Origin: Verrucomicrobiia bacterium
GTDB taxonomy: Bacteria > Verrucomicrobiota > Verrucomicrobiia > Opitutales > Opitutaceae
DNA: 8,304 nucleotides
Assembly (NCBI GenBank): GCA_030424825.1
Contig: JAUHWE010000166.1
Span: forward strand, 1 to 8,304
Direction of reading: 5' to 3'
Under the pieces are notes generated by a model. The model saw nothing but the letters and a program-made list of their open reading frames with translations, ran no database searches and had not been told where the DNA came from. Of this stretch, positions 7,157-8,304 are shown one piece after another. The position numbers and the translations under genes are program-made. Each line of letters starts with the position of its first letter. The first letter of the stretch is position 1.

Positions 7157-7411
7157 CATTCGCTTTCAGGAAAAGGCAAGGTCGCGTCTACGGTAAATGA
7201 CCTGTAGGAGCCTCGAATGGTTGGGGCGATTCCCTATCGATTAGATCGCGGTGTTCTATCCGTCGCAAATGCTACGGAGGACTTGCGAAAAGCGCTCCTA
7301 CGGGTGATGCGGGTTTCCTGTGTCACTGCGTTTTGGCGGCGGAGCACGCGCATCCGGCGTTTAATTAAATCTATCGTTGTCGAAATCGAATAGAACTGCG
7401 TAAATCAAAGT
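7157..7411. other. Intergenic region between SGNH hydrolase and sulfatase
   Basis: The first half holds the nested inverted repeat described separately (7204-7301). The second half has a GC-rich stretch to about 7359, then an abrupt AT-rich segment with a perfect 10-base palindrome, TTTAATTAAA, at 7360-7369. An imperfect dyad (TCTAT at 7370-7374, ATAGA at 7390-7394) follows, 18 bases before the sulfatase ATG. These may mark the sulfatase promoter or operator. A 58-codon frame (7217-7393) also lies here and is treated as doubtful. No strong intrinsic terminator follows the SGNH gene. Confidence 0.4.
7204..7301. repeat. Nested inverted-repeat element, REP/MITE-like candidate
   Basis: GTAGGAGC at 7204-7211 is perfectly inverted as GCTCCTAC at 7294-7301. 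Inside it are a GCGAT/ATCGC pair (roughly 7226-7250) and a perfect TCGCAA (7263-7268)/TTGCGA (7283-7288) pair, so the single strand could fold into a multi-arm structure closed by an 8-base-pair stem. GTAG at the head of a hairpin in paired inverted orientation is a feature of bacterial REP doublets, which RAYT transposases mobilise. Only one copy lies in the window and no RAYT gene is present, so repetitive status is inferred. Confidence 0.4.
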
Positions 7412-8304
7412 ATGATATTTCCCCGCGTTGCCTTGTCGCTATTGTCATTATCCTTTCTCAGTTGCGCTTTTGCCGTAGAAAAGCCGAACATCCTCTGGAT
7501 CTTCGCGGAAGACACTTCTCCTTGGATGGGATGTTATGGTGACGAGGTGAACGAGGGGCACACGCCTCACATCGATTCTTTGGCATCGCAAGGCATCCGC
7601 TTTTCGAGGGCCTATGCGCCTGCCCCCGTTTGCTCGGCTTGTCGCTCAGCGGTGATGACTGGCCAGAATCAGATACGGTTTGGGGCTCACGAGCACCGGT
7701 CCTCGCGAGGTCCTCGAAAGATACCGTTTCCGAGCCACCTTAAGTTGCTCCCGCAAATCCTGAAAGAAGGCGGTTACTATACCTTTAATTTGGGCAAGGA
7801 CGACTACAACTTTGTATGGGATCAAAAAGCGTCCTACTCCCTGCAGCAGAAAACCCGCGAACCAGTGCCCTGGGAATCGCTCAAAGCGAACCAGCCCTTC
7901 TATGGTCAGATCCAAACTGCGGGAGGGAAGAACAATGTTTCGAAGTTTCCAGCCAACCGTAAAACCGATCCGGCTTCGGTGACCGTGCCGCCCGACTATC
8001 CTCAAAACCAACTCTATCGGGAAGTGGTTGCCGAGCACTATGATTCGATTCGAAAGGATGACGACTTTATTGGGGATATTCTGGCAGGGCTGAAAGCGAA
8101 TGGGCTCTGGGATAACACGATCGTGGTCTATGTTTCAGATCACGGCGCCAACCAGTTGGTGCGTCACAAGCAGATGCCGACGGAGGGAGGTTTGCATGTT
8201 CCACTCATTGTGCGTGGTCCGAAGGAGTTTGTACCCGAAACGCAAGTACGGGACGATCTGGTGGATATTATGGATCTTTCCGCCACCACGCTTGCCTGGG
8301 CAGG
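7412..8304 (+). CDS. Secreted S1-family sulfatase, N-terminal part (C-terminus outside window)
   Basis: The frame is open from ATG at 7412 to the window edge (297 codons), with an in-frame TAG at 7391-7393 upstream. Residues 1-21 form a signal peptide (LSLLSLSFLSCAFA, cleavage near A21|V22). The mature part starts KPNILWIFAEDTSPWMGCYGD (24-44), where Glu33-Asp34 take the place of the usual Asp-Asp metal ligands. The active-site signature is CSACRSAVMTG (74-84): Cys74 would be oxidised to formylglycine and Arg78 stabilises it. Further expected elements are Lys129 in GKDDYNF (128-134), metal ligands Asp243-His244 in YVSDHGANQ (240-248), and HKQMPTEGGLHVPLIVRG (252-269). The enzyme hydrolyses sulfate esters or sulfamates, probably on an exported glycan; the EDxSP start and GKDDYNF resemble the heparan-N-sulfatase-like branch, but substrate cannot be fixed. 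Activity requires a maturase not encoded here. About 150-250 residues are probably missing. The gene follows the SGNH hydrolase on the same strand; no Shine-Dalgarno is seen. Confidence 0.93.
   Translation, partial: MIFPRVALSLLSLSFLSCAFAVEKPNILWIFAEDTSPWMGCYGDEVNEGHTPHIDSLASQGIRFSRAYAPAPVCSACRSAVMTGQNQIRFGAHEHRSSRGPRKIPFPSHLKLLPQILKEGGYYTFNLGKDDYNFVWDQKASYSLQQKTREPVPWESLKANQPFYGQIQTAGGKNNVSKFPANRKTDPASVTVPPDYPQNQLYREVVAEHYDSIRKDDDFIGDILAGLKANGLWDNTIVVYVSDHGANQLVRHKQMPTEGGLHVPLIVRGPKEFVPETQVRDDLVDIMDLSATTLAWA

Noticed and set aside
7426..7477. Lipoprotein signal at Cys18 of the sulfatase
   Set aside because: The residues before Cys18 (F-L-S) do not fit the usual lipobox, and a normal AFA|V signal peptidase I site follows.
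7646..8038. 130-codon minus-strand frame opposite the sulfatase
   Set aside because: Antisense shadow; the plus-strand frame carries the sulfatase signature and metal ligands.
1..8304. Defence system, CRISPR array, prophage or insertion sequence
   Set aside because: No regularly spaced repeats, nuclease, helicase, reverse transcriptase, transposase, integrase or phage structural gene is visible; every long gene has a metabolic or export-related assignment.

Overview
The window looks like chromosomal DNA from a Verrucomicrobiota-type (PVC superphylum) bacterium, most likely a free-living polysaccharide degrader. The basis is protein architecture, not a phylogenetic marker: a secreted beta-propeller/HEAT protein ending in the Pirellula/Verrucomicrobium-type CxxCH haem domain, next to a secreted S1-type sulfatase and a secreted SGNH hydrolase. 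None of the five gene starts has a clear Shine-Dalgarno sequence. A planctomycete or Lentisphaera relative cannot be excluded.

Layout, left to right. (1) 1-1905, minus strand: N-terminal 635 residues of a large secreted TolB/PD40-type beta-propeller protein of the kind that usually ends in an amidohydrolase domain; its C-terminus lies off the left edge. (2) 1906-2061: divergent promoter region with a spaced direct repeat. (3) 2062-5115, plus strand: complete 1017-residue exported protein (dehydrogenase-type propeller, HEAT-like helices, probable NPCBM-like beta domain, second helical region, C-terminal c-type haem domain). (4) 5116-5239: short convergent gap. (5) 5240-6187, minus strand: cytoplasmic two-domain GNAT acetyltransferase. 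(6) 6188-6385: divergent spacer with a tandem 9-base repeat and a small palindrome. (7) 6386-7156, plus strand: secreted SGNH/GDSL hydrolase. (8) 7157-7411: spacer with a nested inverted-repeat structure, a 58-codon open frame of doubtful reality and an AT-rich palindrome. (9) 7412-8304, plus strand: N-terminal 297 residues of a secreted sulfatase, cut by the right edge.

Four of the five genes carry export signals, so the region mainly encodes envelope or periplasmic enzymes. Sulfatase plus SGNH hydrolase fits removal of sulfate and ester groups from a decorated polysaccharide, and the haem-domain protein could pass electrons from sugar (or other alcohol) oxidation to the respiratory chain; this joint role is inferred from neighbourhood only. 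I see no tRNA, rRNA, CRISPR array, transposase, phage gene or recognisable defence system. The most unusual items are the composite haem protein, the altered catalytic blocks of the SGNH hydrolase, the nested repeat at 7204-7301, and a slippage-prone homopurine tandem repeat inside the signal-peptide codons of the first gene.
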